Source of the DNA: Nocardioides sp. SYSU D00038
GTDB taxonomy: Bacteria > Actinomycetota > Actinomycetes > Propionibacteriales > Nocardioidaceae
Direction: 5' to 3'
DNA length: 64,000 nucleotides
Assembly: GCF_016924665.1 (NCBI RefSeq)
Contig: NZ_JAFFJT010000030.1
Coordinates: forward strand, 35,445 to 99,444
Shown: one piece after another, positions 23,769 to 31,505 of the stretch
Numbering within the stretch: position 1 is the first letter of the stretch
How the letters are laid out: every line of letters begins with the position of its first letter
Notes under the pieces: generated by a model
What the model was told of the DNA's origin: nothing
What the model saw: the letters and a program-made list of their open reading frames with translations, nothing else
Databases searched by the model: none
Translations under genes and position numbers: made by a program

Positions 23769-24430
23769 GCCCCGCCCGTCGGCAGGGTGGCCACCCAGTT
23801 GGCGAACAGCCGGGCGCCGGCGTCGCCGGACTTCTCGGGGTGGAACTGGGTGGCCCACAGGGGGCCGTTCTCGACGGCGGCGACGAACCGGTCGCCGCCG
23901 TGCTCGGCCCAGGTCACCAGCGGCGCCCGGGTGCGGTCGTTGGTGACCAGCTGCCAGTCGCGCACGGCGTAGGAGTGGACGAAGTAGAACCGCTCGTCCT
24001 CGACGCCTGCGAACAGGGCGCTGCCCTCGGGGGCCGCCACGGTGTTCCAGCCCATGTGGGGCACGACGGGCGCCTGCAGCCGCTCGACGACGCCGGGCCA
24101 CTCGTCGCAGCCCTCGCTCTCGACGCCGTGCTCGATGCCGCGGGCGAACAGCACCTGCATGCCGACGCAGATGCCGAGTACCGGTCGGCCCCCGGCGAGC
24201 CGGCGGCCGATGATCCGGTCGCCCTTGACCTCGCGCAGCCCGGCCATGCAGGCCGCGAACGCCCCGACGCCGGGCACCAGCAGCCCGTCGGCGGCGAGGC
24301 ACTCGTCGAGGTCGGAGGTGAGCGAGACGCTGGCGCCGGTGCGCTCGACGGCGCGCACCGCCGAGCGCAGGTTGCCCGAGCCGTAGTCGAGGACGGCCAC
24401 CCTCGGCGCCGCCGCGGACGCGTCAGCCAC
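23765..24430 (-). CDS. hisH: imidazole glycerol phosphate synthase glutaminase subunit
   Basis: This 221-aa class I amidotransferase releases ammonia from glutamine for HisF. The nucleophile Cys is in LGICVGMQVLF (about 80-90), the oxyanion strand is GLLVPGVGAFAACM, and the catalytic His and Glu are in ATQFHPEKSG. VAVLDYGSGNLRSAVRA is the N-terminal family block. Start ATG 24430 lies 15 nt after hisB. The gene overlaps the following small membrane gene. HisH and HisF form a heterodimer although two genes lie between them. Confidence 0.96.
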   Translation of the reverse strand: MADASAAAPRVAVLDYGSGNLRSAVRAVERTGASVSLTSDLDECLAADGLLVPGVGAFAACMAGLREVKGDRIIGRRLAGGRPVLGICVGMQVLFARGIEHGVESEGCDEWPGVVERLQAPVVPHMGWNTVAAPEGSALFAGVEDERFYFVHSYAVRDWQLVTNDRTRAPLVTWAEHGGDRFVAAVENGPLWATQFHPEKSGDAGARLFANWVATLPTGGA

Positions 24431-24445
24431 GGGTCGGTGCGGGGG

Positions 24446-25054
24446 TCACAGCGCGCCCTTGGTCGACGGGATGCCCGTCTCGCGGGGGTCGAGCGCCACC
24501 GCGTCGCGGAAGGCGCGCGCGAAGGCCTTGAACTGGGTCTCGACCAGGTGGTGCGGCTCGCGCCCGGCCAGCACCCGCACGTGCAGCGCGACGTGGGCGT
24601 GGAAGGCGATCGTCTCGAAGACGTGGCGGGTCAGCGAGCCGAGGTAGGACACCCCGGAGCCGCCCAGGGCGACGAACTGCTGGCCCTCGGGCTCGCCGGT
24701 GTGCACGCAGTACGGGCGCCCGGAGACGTCGACCACGGCCTGCACCAGCGCCTCGTCGAGGGGCACGGTGGCGTCGCCGAACCGGCGGATGCCGACCTTG
24801 TCACCGAGCGCTTGGCGGAGTGCCTGGCCGAGGGCGATCGCGGTGTCCTCGACGGTGTGGTGGGCGTCGATGTGGGTGTCGCCGTCGGTCTGCACGGTCA
24901 GGTCGACCAGCGCGTGCCGCGCGAACGCGGTCAGCATGTGGTCGTAGAACCCGACGCCGGTGGAGATGTCGTGGCGTCCGGTGCCGTCGAGGTCGACCTC
25001 GACGAGCACCTTCGACTCGCTGGTCCGTCGCTCGATGCGGGCGGTGCGGCTCAT
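24446..25054 (-). CDS. hisB: imidazoleglycerol-phosphate dehydratase
   Basis: This 202-aa monofunctional enzyme dehydrates imidazole glycerol phosphate, using two manganese ions. The metal-binding histidine motifs are DGDTHIDAHHTVEDTAIALG (about 60-79) and AFHAHVALHVRVLAGREPHH (about 147-166); GVGFYDHMLTAFARHA is also typical. No phosphatase domain is fused. The ATG at 25054 overlaps the hisC stop by 4 nt. The length is normal for the actinobacterial enzyme. Confidence 0.96.
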   Translation of the reverse strand: MSRTARIERRTSESKVLVEVDLDGTGRHDISTGVGFYDHMLTAFARHALVDLTVQTDGDTHIDAHHTVEDTAIALGQALRQALGDKVGIRRFGDATVPLDEALVQAVVDVSGRPYCVHTGEPEGQQFVALGGSGVSYLGSLTRHVFETIAFHAHVALHVRVLAGREPHHLVETQFKAFARAFRDAVALDPRETGIPSTKGAL

Positions 25055-26166
25055 GACGTGCTCTCTTCCGTGACCTTCGTGCCCAGGACGTGCGTCAAGG
25101 CGTCCCTGAACGATGACATCTCCTCGGGGGTGCCGACCGAGACCCGCAGCCAGCCGTCGGGACCGACCTCGCGGATCAGCACGCCCCGGTCGAGCAGTCC
25201 CTGCCAGACAGCATGACGGTCGGGGAACGTCCCGAACAACACGAAGTTGGCGTCGGAGTCGGCCACCTGCAGGCCGCGACCCCGCAGCCAGCCGACGGTG
25301 GCGTCGCGCTCGGCACGGAGCTGGTCGACCTTGCCGAGCAGCTCGGGGGCGTGGCGCAGCGCCGCCAGCGCGACCGCCTGGGTCACCGCGGAGAGGTGGT
25401 ACGGCAGCCGCACCACCCGGATCGCGTCGCAGATCGCGGGGTCCGCGGCCAGGTAGCCCAGCCGGCCGCCGGCGAGCGCGAACGCCTTGCTCATCGTCCG
25501 GGTGACGACCAGGTTGCGGTGGCGCGGCAGCAGCTCGAGGGCGCTGGGCGTGCCGTCGCGGCGGAACTCGCCGTAGGCCTCGTCGACGACGACCAGCCCG
25601 TCGTGGGCCGCGGTCGCCTCGCAGAGCAGCGTCACCGCCTCGGGCGGCAGCGCGGTGCCCGTGGGGTTGTTGGGCGAGGGCAGCAGCACGACGCTCGGCC
25701 GCCGCGCCTCGACCAGCGCGCGGGCGGCGTCGAGGTCGAGGCCGAAGTCGTCCTCGCGCCGGCCCTGCTCCCAGGTGGTGAGGGTGTCGCGGGCGTACTC
25801 GGGATACATCGAGTACGTGGGCGCGAAGCTCAGCGCGGTGCGCCCGGGACCGCCGAAGGCCTGCAGCAGCTGGAGCATCACCTCGTTGGACCCGTTGGCC
25901 GCCCAGACCTGGTCGGGGGTGATCGGGTGGGGGGTGTCGTGCGAGAGGTAGTCGGCGAGCGCGGCCCGCAGCGCGACGAACTCCCGGTCGGGGTAGCGGT
26001 TCAGGCCCGACGCCGCCTGGGCGACCGCCGTCGCGATGTCGGCGACGCAGGCCGGGGAGGGCCCGTAGGGGTTCTCGTTGACGTTGAGCTGCACGGGCAC
26101 GTCGAGCTGGGGCGCGCCGTAGGGCTGGAGGCCCTGCAGCCCGTCGCGCAGGGGTGGGAAGGACAT
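25051..26166 (-). CDS. hisC: histidinol-phosphate aminotransferase
   Basis: This 371-aa PLP fold type I enzyme transfers an amino group from glutamate to imidazole acetol phosphate. The PLP lysine is in TRTMSKAFALAGGRLGY (about 232-248). The Asp/Tyr pair binding the cofactor is in GLVVVDEAYGEF, and substrate-binding LNVNENPYGP is near the N terminus. ANGSNEVMLQLLQAFGG is the GSNE loop. The ATG at 26166 lies only 5 nt after the hisD stop. An extended open frame upstream lies within hisD and was ignored. Confidence 0.95.
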   Translation of the reverse strand: MSFPPLRDGLQGLQPYGAPQLDVPVQLNVNENPYGPSPACVADIATAVAQAASGLNRYPDREFVALRAALADYLSHDTPHPITPDQVWAANGSNEVMLQLLQAFGGPGRTALSFAPTYSMYPEYARDTLTTWEQGRREDDFGLDLDAARALVEARRPSVVLLPSPNNPTGTALPPEAVTLLCEATAAHDGLVVVDEAYGEFRRDGTPSALELLPRHRNLVVTRTMSKAFALAGGRLGYLAADPAICDAIRVVRLPYHLSAVTQAVALAALRHAPELLGKVDQLRAERDATVGWLRGRGLQVADSDANFVLFGTFPDRHAVWQGLLDRGVLIREVGPDGWLRVSVGTPEEMSSFRDALTHVLGTKVTEESTS

Positions 26167-26171
26167 GGCGG

Positions 26172-27488
26172 CTACCGGTCCCCGAACCGCACCCGAACCG
26201 CCGCGCCGTGGCCCGGCAGGTCCTCGGCCTCGGCGAGGGTGACGACGTGGTCGGCCACCTCGGCCAGCGCGTCGCGGCTGTAGTCGACCACGTGCACCGA
26301 CTTGGTGAACGCGCGGACCGAGAGCCCCGAGGAGTGGCAGGCGCAGCCGCCGGTGGGCAGCACGTGGTTGGAGCCGGCGCAGTAGTCGCCGAGCGAGACG
26401 GGCGCGTGCGGTCCCACGAAGATCGCGCCGGCGTTGCGCACCCGCGCGGCCCACCCGGCGGCGTCGGCGGTGTGGACCTCGAGGTGCTCGGCGGCGTAGG
26501 CGTCGACGACGGCGAGTCCCTGCTCGAGGTCGTCGACCAGCACGAACCCGGACTGCTGGCCGGCGAGGGCGGTGCGGATCCGATCGGCGTGCTTGGCGGC
26601 GAGCACCTGGCGCTCGAGCTCGGCCTCGACCGCCTCGACCAGGTCGGTGCTCGGCGTCACCAGCACCGCGCCGGCGAGCGGGTCGTGCTCGGCCTGGCTG
26701 ACCAGGTCGGCGGCGACGTAGGCGGGGTCGGCGGTGTCGTCGGCCAGGATCGCGATCTCGGTGGGACCGGCCTCGGAGTCGATGCCGACCTGGCCCTTGA
26801 GCAGCCGCTTGGCGGTGACCACCCAGATGCTGCCCGGGCCGGTGACCAGGTCGACGCGGCGGCAGGGGCCGACGCCGTAGGCGAACATCGCGATCGCCTG
26901 GGCCCCACCCACGGCGTAGACCTCGTCGACGCCGAGCAGGGCGCAGGCGGCCAGGATCGTGGGGTGCGGCAGGCCGCCGAACTCCTTCTGCGGCGTCGAG
27001 GAGAGCGCGATCGAGCCGACGCCCGCCACCTGGGCGGGCACGACGTTCATCAGCACGCTGGAGACCAGCGGTGCCAGGCCGCCCGGCACGTACAGGCCGA
27101 CCCGGCCCACGGGCACCTTGCGGTGGGTGACCCGGGCGCCCGGGCCGAGGTCGGTCACCGCGTCGCGCTCGAGCTCGTGGGTGCAGGTCGCGCGCAGCCG
27201 GCGGATCGACTCCTCGAGGCCGGCGCGCACCGCCGGGTCGAGCTCCTCGAGCGCCCGGGCCAGTGCTTCGGCCGGCACCCGGACGTCGGTCTGCTCGACG
27301 CCGTCGTACTCGCGCGACATCTCGAGGATCGCCTCGACCCCGCGGGTGCGCACCGCCTCGCAGATCGCGTGGACCGCCGGGATCGCAGCCTCGACGTCGA
27401 AGTCGGCCCTCGGCACGGCTCCGCGGTAGTCGACGGAGCCGGTCCGGTCGGTGGGCTCGGCTCCGCGCAGGTCGATCCGGCGCATCAT
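26172..27488 (-). CDS. hisD: histidinol dehydrogenase
   Basis: This 438-aa zinc enzyme oxidises histidinol to histidine in two NAD-dependent steps. Motifs include RKVPVGRVGLYVPGG, LVTGPGSIWVVTAK and the catalytic/zinc block VSQAEHDPLAGAVLV with Gln and His ligands. AGSNHVLPTGGCACHSSGLS is the second histidine block. It starts at ATG 27488 (a second ATG follows at once) and is the first gene of the his operon. A -10 box lies 7 nt before the ATG, pointing to a leaderless mRNA. All following histidine genes are within 4-15 nt of each other. Confidence 0.96.
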   Translation of the reverse strand: MMRRIDLRGAEPTDRTGSVDYRGAVPRADFDVEAAIPAVHAICEAVRTRGVEAILEMSREYDGVEQTDVRVPAEALARALEELDPAVRAGLEESIRRLRATCTHELERDAVTDLGPGARVTHRKVPVGRVGLYVPGGLAPLVSSVLMNVVPAQVAGVGSIALSSTPQKEFGGLPHPTILAACALLGVDEVYAVGGAQAIAMFAYGVGPCRRVDLVTGPGSIWVVTAKRLLKGQVGIDSEAGPTEIAILADDTADPAYVAADLVSQAEHDPLAGAVLVTPSTDLVEAVEAELERQVLAAKHADRIRTALAGQQSGFVLVDDLEQGLAVVDAYAAEHLEVHTADAAGWAARVRNAGAIFVGPHAPVSLGDYCAGSNHVLPTGGCACHSSGLSVRAFTKSVHVVDYSRDALAEVADHVVTLAEAEDLPGHGAAVRVRFGDR

Positions 27489-27495
27489 GGCCCCG

Positions 27496-27501
27496 ATTCT
27501 A
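27496..27501 (-). promoter_or_regulatory. -10 box of the his operon (leaderless)
   Basis: TAGAAT on the minus strand is followed after 7 nt by the hisD ATG. The transcript should start at or next to the start codon, leaving no room for a leader-peptide attenuator or T-box. Confidence 0.6.
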
Positions 27502-27578
27502 CGAGCGCGCCCGCACCGCCCCGACCCGCCCGACGCTGCGTGGACGCCGAGGTGGGCCGCCGGGCACCGGGCCGGGGC

Positions 27579-27584
27579 TAGGGT
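27579..27584 (+). promoter_or_regulatory. -10 box of the LON-domain gene (leaderless)
   Basis: TAGGGT ends 6 nt before GTG 27591. No Shine-Dalgarno sequence is needed if transcription starts at the GTG. Confidence 0.5.
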
Positions 27585-27590
27585 CGGGGC

Positions 27591-28256
27591 GTGAGCACCA
27601 CGCTGCCGATGTTCCCGCTGAACACGGTGATTTTCCCGGGCGTGCGGGTGCCCCTGCACGTGTTCGAGGACCGCTACCGCGCGCTGGTGCACCACCTGCT
27701 CCGCGTCGAGGACCCCGCCGAGCGGGTCTTCGGCTCGGTCGGCATCCGCGAGGGCTACGAGATCGGCGACCACGGCTCGCAGTCGCTGTTCCGGGTGGGC
27801 GTGCGGGTGCAGCTCACCGAGGTCGAGGCGCACGCCGACGGCACGTTCGACATCGAGTGCGTCGGCCGCGACCGGATCGCCCTGGAGCGGCTCGACACCA
27901 GCGGCACCTTCCCGGTGGGGCACGTCGTCGACCGGCCGGAGTCGGGGGCGCCGGTGCCGGACGCGCTGCTGGAGCGGGCCCGGGCGACGTTCACCGCCTA
28001 CCGCGCCGCCCTCTCCGACATCCGCACCGACCCGTTCGAGGGCGACCTGCCCCGCGACCCGACGTACCTGTCCTGGACGCTGGCCGCCTGCGCCCCCCTG
28101 CCCCTCCAGGACCGTCAGGCGCTGCTGGAGGCCGAGGACGCCGCCCACCGCCTCCGCCTCGTCACCGACCTGCTGCGCACCGAGCTGCGCGCCATGAACG
28201 TGATCCCGTCGCTGCCCGCCACCGAGGTCGCCCGCACCCGCTGGTCGCCGAACTGA
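27591..28256 (+). CDS. LON substrate-binding-domain protein
   Basis: A 221-aa stand-alone protein equivalent to the N-terminal substrate-binding domain of Lon protease. LPMFPLNTVIFPGVRVPLHVFEDRYRAL (written here as two blocks, LPMFPLNTVIFPGV and PLHVFEDRYR) is the diagnostic start. A beta-rich half is followed by a helical half. There is no AAA ATPase or protease domain, so it cannot degrade proteins alone. It is 103 bp from hisD in divergent orientation. Its usual annotation is peptidase S16/LON domain protein of unknown role, perhaps a substrate adaptor. Confidence 0.88.
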   Translation: MSTTLPMFPLNTVIFPGVRVPLHVFEDRYRALVHHLLRVEDPAERVFGSVGIREGYEIGDHGSQSLFRVGVRVQLTEVEAHADGTFDIECVGRDRIALERLDTSGTFPVGHVVDRPESGAPVPDALLERARATFTAYRAALSDIRTDPFEGDLPRDPTYLSWTLAACAPLPLQDRQALLEAEDAAHRLRLVTDLLRTELRAMNVIPSLPATEVARTRWSPN

Positions 28257-28267
28257 GAGCGAGCAGC

Positions 28268-28439
28268 ACCGGGCGAGGAACGAGCCCGGTGCGTCGCGAG
28301 CGAAGGTCGAGCAAGCCCTCCGGCTGAGCCTGCGAAGCCGGAACGGGCGCGTCGAGACCCGGTGACGTGCCCACCGACCGGAACCACCGGGCGAGGAACG
28401 AGCCCGGTGCGTCGAGACCCGGTGACGTGCCCACCGACC
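28268..28439. repeat. REP-like direct repeats in an intergenic region
   Basis: The gene-free stretch 28257-28649 holds two interleaved direct repeats. One 29-bp unit starting ACCGGGCGAGGAACG occurs at 28268-28296 and 28386-28414. A 31-bp unit starting GCGTCGAGACCCGGTG occurs at 28349-28379 and 28409-28439. Each contains small inverted pieces (CCGGGC / GCCCGG). They look like the dispersed extragenic repeats common in high-GC actinobacteria. The rest of the gap holds the poly-C tract and the ybaK promoter; I see no gene in it. Confidence 0.75.
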
Positions 28440-28529
28440 CGGGCCACAGGTCCGCAGGCGTGCTGCCGAGTCGTGGGTTCGTCCAAGCCGGTACCACCAC
28501 ACCGCGGCGGCCCCCCGCGGGCGGGCGGG

Positions 28530-28562
28530 CCCCCCCCCCCCCACCCCCCCCCCCCCCCCCCC
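28530..28562. repeat. poly-C tract (C13-A-C19)
   Basis: Thirteen C residues, one A and nineteen C residues follow each other, preceded by a GGGCGGGCGGGC run. It is about 88 bp upstream of the ybaK-like start. Such homopolymers slip during replication and are also error-prone in sequencing, so the exact length is unsafe. The complementary strand could form G-quadruplex structures. Confidence 0.85.
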
Positions 28563-28636
28563 GACGCGGCGTCGACCCAGCGCGCCGAGTCGCCGCTACT
28601 CGTGTCGAGCAACGACGACTCGGCGGGGAGCGGCCC

Positions 28637-28642
28637 TATCCT
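28637..28642 (+). promoter_or_regulatory. -10 box of the ybaK-like gene (leaderless)
   Basis: TATCCT ends 7 nt before GTG 28650. This is why GTG 28650 is chosen over earlier in-frame starts that would translate through the repeats and poly-C tract. Confidence 0.55.
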
Positions 28643-28649
28643 GCGGCGG

Positions 28650-29153
28650 GTGGCGAGGAAGAGGCAGGCCGGCGGAACGCCGGCGACGACGGCGCTGACC
28701 GCGGCGGGCATCGCGTTCACGCTGCACGAGTACGACCACGACCCGCGGGCCCAGCAGCAGGGGCTCTCCTACGGGCTCGAAGCGGCCACCGCGCTGGGGC
28801 TCGACCCGGCCCGGGTCTTCAAGACCCTGATGGCCGAGGTCGACGGACGGCTGGTGGTGGGGGTCGTGCCGGTCTCGGGCCAGCTGGACCTCAAGGCGCT
28901 CGCCCGTGCCGTGGGTGGCAGCCGCGCCGCGATGGCCGACGTGCGGGCCGCCGAGCGCGCCACGGGGTACGTCGCCGGGGGGATCTCGCCGATCGGGCAG
29001 CGGCGGGCGCACCCGACCGTGGTCGACGCGAGCGCGCTGGACCACGAGACGGTCTACGTCTCGGGCGGGCGGCGCGGCCTGGACCTCGGCCTGGCCCCGG
29101 CCGACCTGGTCGCCGTCACGGGTGCGACGACGGCGCCGATCGGCCGGGGCTGA
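28650..29153 (+). CDS. ybaK: Cys-tRNA(Pro)/(Cys) deacylase, YbaK/EbsC family
   Basis: A 167-aa trans-editing protein that hydrolyses mischarged aminoacyl-tRNA in the cytosol. After a basic start (VARKRQAGG) come ALTAAGIAFTLHEYDHD, AATALGLDPARVFKTLMAEV with the conserved Lys of this superfamily, and GGSRAAMADVRAAERATGYVAGGISPIG, here split as RAAERATGYVAGG and ISPIGQRR. VYVSGGRRGLDLGLAPADL closes the fold. The length is normal for YbaK. It is preceded by its own -10 box. The tRNA specificity cannot be read from sequence. Confidence 0.9.
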   Translation: MARKRQAGGTPATTALTAAGIAFTLHEYDHDPRAQQQGLSYGLEAATALGLDPARVFKTLMAEVDGRLVVGVVPVSGQLDLKALARAVGGSRAAMADVRAAERATGYVAGGISPIGQRRAHPTVVDASALDHETVYVSGGRRGLDLGLAPADLVAVTGATTAPIGRG

Positions 29154-29174
29154 GCCGCGGACCGGTGGCGGGGA

Positions 29175-30860
29175 TCAGTCGGTGGCCAGCCTCAGCACGC
29201 TGTGGCCGACGTCGCCGTCGACCCAGGCCGAGATGCCGAGGCCCGAGAGCGGCTCGAGGTTCTCGATGACCTCGTCCTCTCCGCTGGCCAGCTCCGCGAC
29301 CACGTCCTCGAGCTCGTTGACGTTGACGAACAGCAGGTAGCCCGCGCCGTCGACCTCGGCGACCACGTCGCGGAAGACGTCGGAGTCGCCCAGGTCGCCG
29401 TCCTCGAGGACCTCCTCGCGGTAGTCGGCGTTGGGGCCGACCACCACGGTGTCGTCGTCGCTGTCGGAGCCGAGCACCTGCTCGCCGCCCGGGCCGATGG
29501 CGGCCCGCAGCTTGTCGAGCACGTCCTCGACCTCGTCGGCGTCGCCCTCGACCTTGACTGCGATCGGCACGTCCGAGCCGTCCTCGGAGTTGATCAGCAG
29601 GTCGGGGTCGAGGTCCGGGCCGACCCCCAGCGCGGCCGAGTCGCCGAACAGGGTCTCGGCGTCCTCGGGCAGGTCGAGGCCCAGCTCGGCCGCCAGCTGG
29701 TCGACGGCCGCGTCGACGTCCTCGCTGCCGCCCATCGAGCTGGCGAGGTACTTCATCGCGTCGTCGAACCAGCCGTCTGCGAAGCCGATGCCCAGCACCG
29801 CGGCGGTGTCGGCCGGGAAGCTGGCGGCGGCGTCGCCGCCGGTGTCGGACATCGACAGGGCACCGCCGCCCGCGGTCTCGGCGTCGGTCGCGACCTCCAG
29901 CTCCAGCGCACCGTCGTCGAAGCGGATCACGCCGGCGGCGCCGGCGAAGTCGGCGAGCTGCTCGGTGACCTCGTCGGGCAGCTCCTCCGGCTCGATCGGC
30001 GCGAAGCTGCCGCTGCCGTCGACCGAGGACGGCACCCCGCCGGTGATGCCGAGGACGGCGCCGAGGTTGTCGGCCAGCACCGGCCCCAGGTCGGGTGCGG
30101 CGTAGAAGGCGGCGACACCGGAGTCACCCGCCTCGCCCGTCCAGTGCTGGAAGTCCTCGTCGTCGGCCAGTGAGCCGTCGGCGGCCCGGTCGGCGATGTC
30201 GTCGGCGATCTCGTCGGTCTGGGCGAGGATCGCCCAGTCGCCGCTGATGCTCCAGCCCAGCTCGGCGTCCTCGCCGCCGCAGGCCTTGAGGTCGGCCAGC
30301 CCGTCGTCGGCCGCGTCGGTGTCGTCGACCTGGATCGCGAACGCCGGCACCGGGGTCTCGTCGTCACCGTCGGTGCCCGGCAGCGCGGCCACCGCCGCGC
30401 GGTTGCCGAGCCACGGGTCGACCTGGTCCCACTCGAGGTCGTCGCAGCCGGCCGCGTCGCGGACCAGCTCGAAGACCTCCTGGGCCAGGTCGTCGTCCTC
30501 GTTGATGCCGACCTTGTCCTCGAAGAGCGGGAACTTGTTCAGCGTGCGCAGCGCCTCGATCTTCTGCCCGCCGCTGGGGTCGAGGTCGACGCTGGCGTAG
30601 AACAGCACGTCGTCGGGGAGCGCCTCCGCCGGCTGGGGACCGGTGGCGAAGAACGACAGCGCCGCCCAGGTCGCGCCGCCGGCGAGGGCCAGGACGGCGA
30701 CGCCGCCACCGATCAGCAGCCCCTTGCGCCGCCCGCCGCGGGCGCGCGGCTGCTGGGGGGCGAGCGGGGCGCCGCTGCCCTGCTCGAGGATCTCGGCCGG
30801 CGGGTGCTGGGGCTTGTTCGGAGGCTCGGGAGGCTGGGCGGGCGGCTGGGTGGAGGACAT
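29175..30860 (-). CDS. DUF3352 membrane-anchored protein
   Basis: A 561-aa protein. Residues 1-45 are a Pro/Gln-rich cytosolic head (SSTQPPAQPPEPPNKPQHPP), followed by a single transmembrane helix (about 47-69, GLLIGGGVAVLALAGGATWA). The rest is an acidic extracytoplasmic domain, very rich in Asp and Glu, matching DUF3352, beginning ALPDDVLFYASVDLDPSGGQ. The repeated architecture of Leu-rich and Asp-rich segments is seen throughout. No enzyme motif is present and the function is unknown. Start ATG 30860; a TAGGCT box (30920-30915) overlapping the stop of the upstream gene would give a leader of about 47 nt. Confidence 0.85.
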   Translation of the reverse strand: MSSTQPPAQPPEPPNKPQHPPAEILEQGSGAPLAPQQPRARGGRRKGLLIGGGVAVLALAGGATWAALSFFATGPQPAEALPDDVLFYASVDLDPSGGQKIEALRTLNKFPLFEDKVGINEDDDLAQEVFELVRDAAGCDDLEWDQVDPWLGNRAAVAALPGTDGDDETPVPAFAIQVDDTDAADDGLADLKACGGEDAELGWSISGDWAILAQTDEIADDIADRAADGSLADDEDFQHWTGEAGDSGVAAFYAAPDLGPVLADNLGAVLGITGGVPSSVDGSGSFAPIEPEELPDEVTEQLADFAGAAGVIRFDDGALELEVATDAETAGGGALSMSDTGGDAAASFPADTAAVLGIGFADGWFDDAMKYLASSMGGSEDVDAAVDQLAAELGLDLPEDAETLFGDSAALGVGPDLDPDLLINSEDGSDVPIAVKVEGDADEVEDVLDKLRAAIGPGGEQVLGSDSDDDTVVVGPNADYREEVLEDGDLGDSDVFRDVVAEVDGAGYLLFVNVNELEDVVAELASGEDEVIENLEPLSGLGISAWVDGDVGHSVLRLATD

Positions 30861-30917
30861 GGGTTCCCCTGGGGTGCGGGACGCCGGAGCAGGCGTCGTC
30901 GACTGGTCGGCGTGAGC

Positions 30918-31505
30918 CTACCGAGCCGAGCGCCTCCGACGCCGCTCCGTCAACAGGTAGACCGCGGTCAGGCCGACCAGCGCACCCAGCGGGAACGCCG
31001 TGTAGGGCGGCAGGTCGGACCACGCGAGCCGGTCCGGGACGTCGGGGAGCGCCAGCCGGGCCGGCAGCCGGGTGCCGTCGGTGGCCGACTCGGCCAGCAC
31101 CCGCGGGTCGGCCGGGCCGCCGAGGGTGCCCACCCGGGCCATCAGCCAGGCGGCCAGGGACGCCCCCACCAGCACCGCGCCCAGCGTGACCAGCTCGGCG
31201 CGGTCGCAGAGCCACGCCAGCAGCGCGCCGAGGAGCAGGCCGGCGCCGAGCCCGATCACGACGAAGAGCCCGACGCCGCTGAAGTCGCTGCGCAGGCCGG
31301 CCTCGTCGGTGAACCACCGTCCGTCGGACACCACCCCGGTCGGTGCGTCCCACAGCGACGACCAGAGCCGCCCGCAGGCCGCGCCGGCCACGGCGAGCAC
31401 GGCGACCACGGCGAGGGCCTGGCCGATCACGGGCAGGTGGTCGCGCCGGGTCCGCCTCGGGGCCTCCGCCGGGGGGCCGGGCGGCCGGGTCAGCTGGTCA
31501 GGCAC
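30918..31505 (-). CDS. membrane protein following dnaE
   Basis: A 195-aa protein with four likely hydrophobic helices (about 24-42, 71-95, 99-119, 166-184) and basic ends (RRTRRD near the start, TERRRRRSAR at the end). The loop between helices 1 and 2 contains WDAPTGVVSDGRWFTDEAGL and would lie outside the membrane. The start is GTG 31505, overlapping the dnaE stop by 16 nt, which suggests coupling with dnaE. It resembles DUF2567-type actinobacterial proteins seen beside dnaE, but I cannot confirm that family. The function is unknown. Confidence 0.7.
   Translation of the reverse strand: MPDQLTRPPGPPAEAPRRTRRDHLPVIGQALAVVAVLAVAGAACGRLWSSLWDAPTGVVSDGRWFTDEAGLRSDFSGVGLFVVIGLGAGLLLGALLAWLCDRAELVTLGAVLVGASLAAWLMARVGTLGGPADPRVLAESATDGTRLPARLALPDVPDRLAWSDLPPYTAFPLGALVGLTAVYLLTERRRRRSAR

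Noticed and set aside
27502..27590. A T-box, attenuator or riboswitch ahead of the his operon.
   Set aside because: The -10 box lies 7 nt from the hisD start codon, leaving no leader in which such an element could sit.
26172..28544. An extension of hisD upstream through the LON gene to 28544.
   Set aside because: Only the part after ATG 27488 has HisD motifs; the rest is antisense to the LON gene and the repeats.
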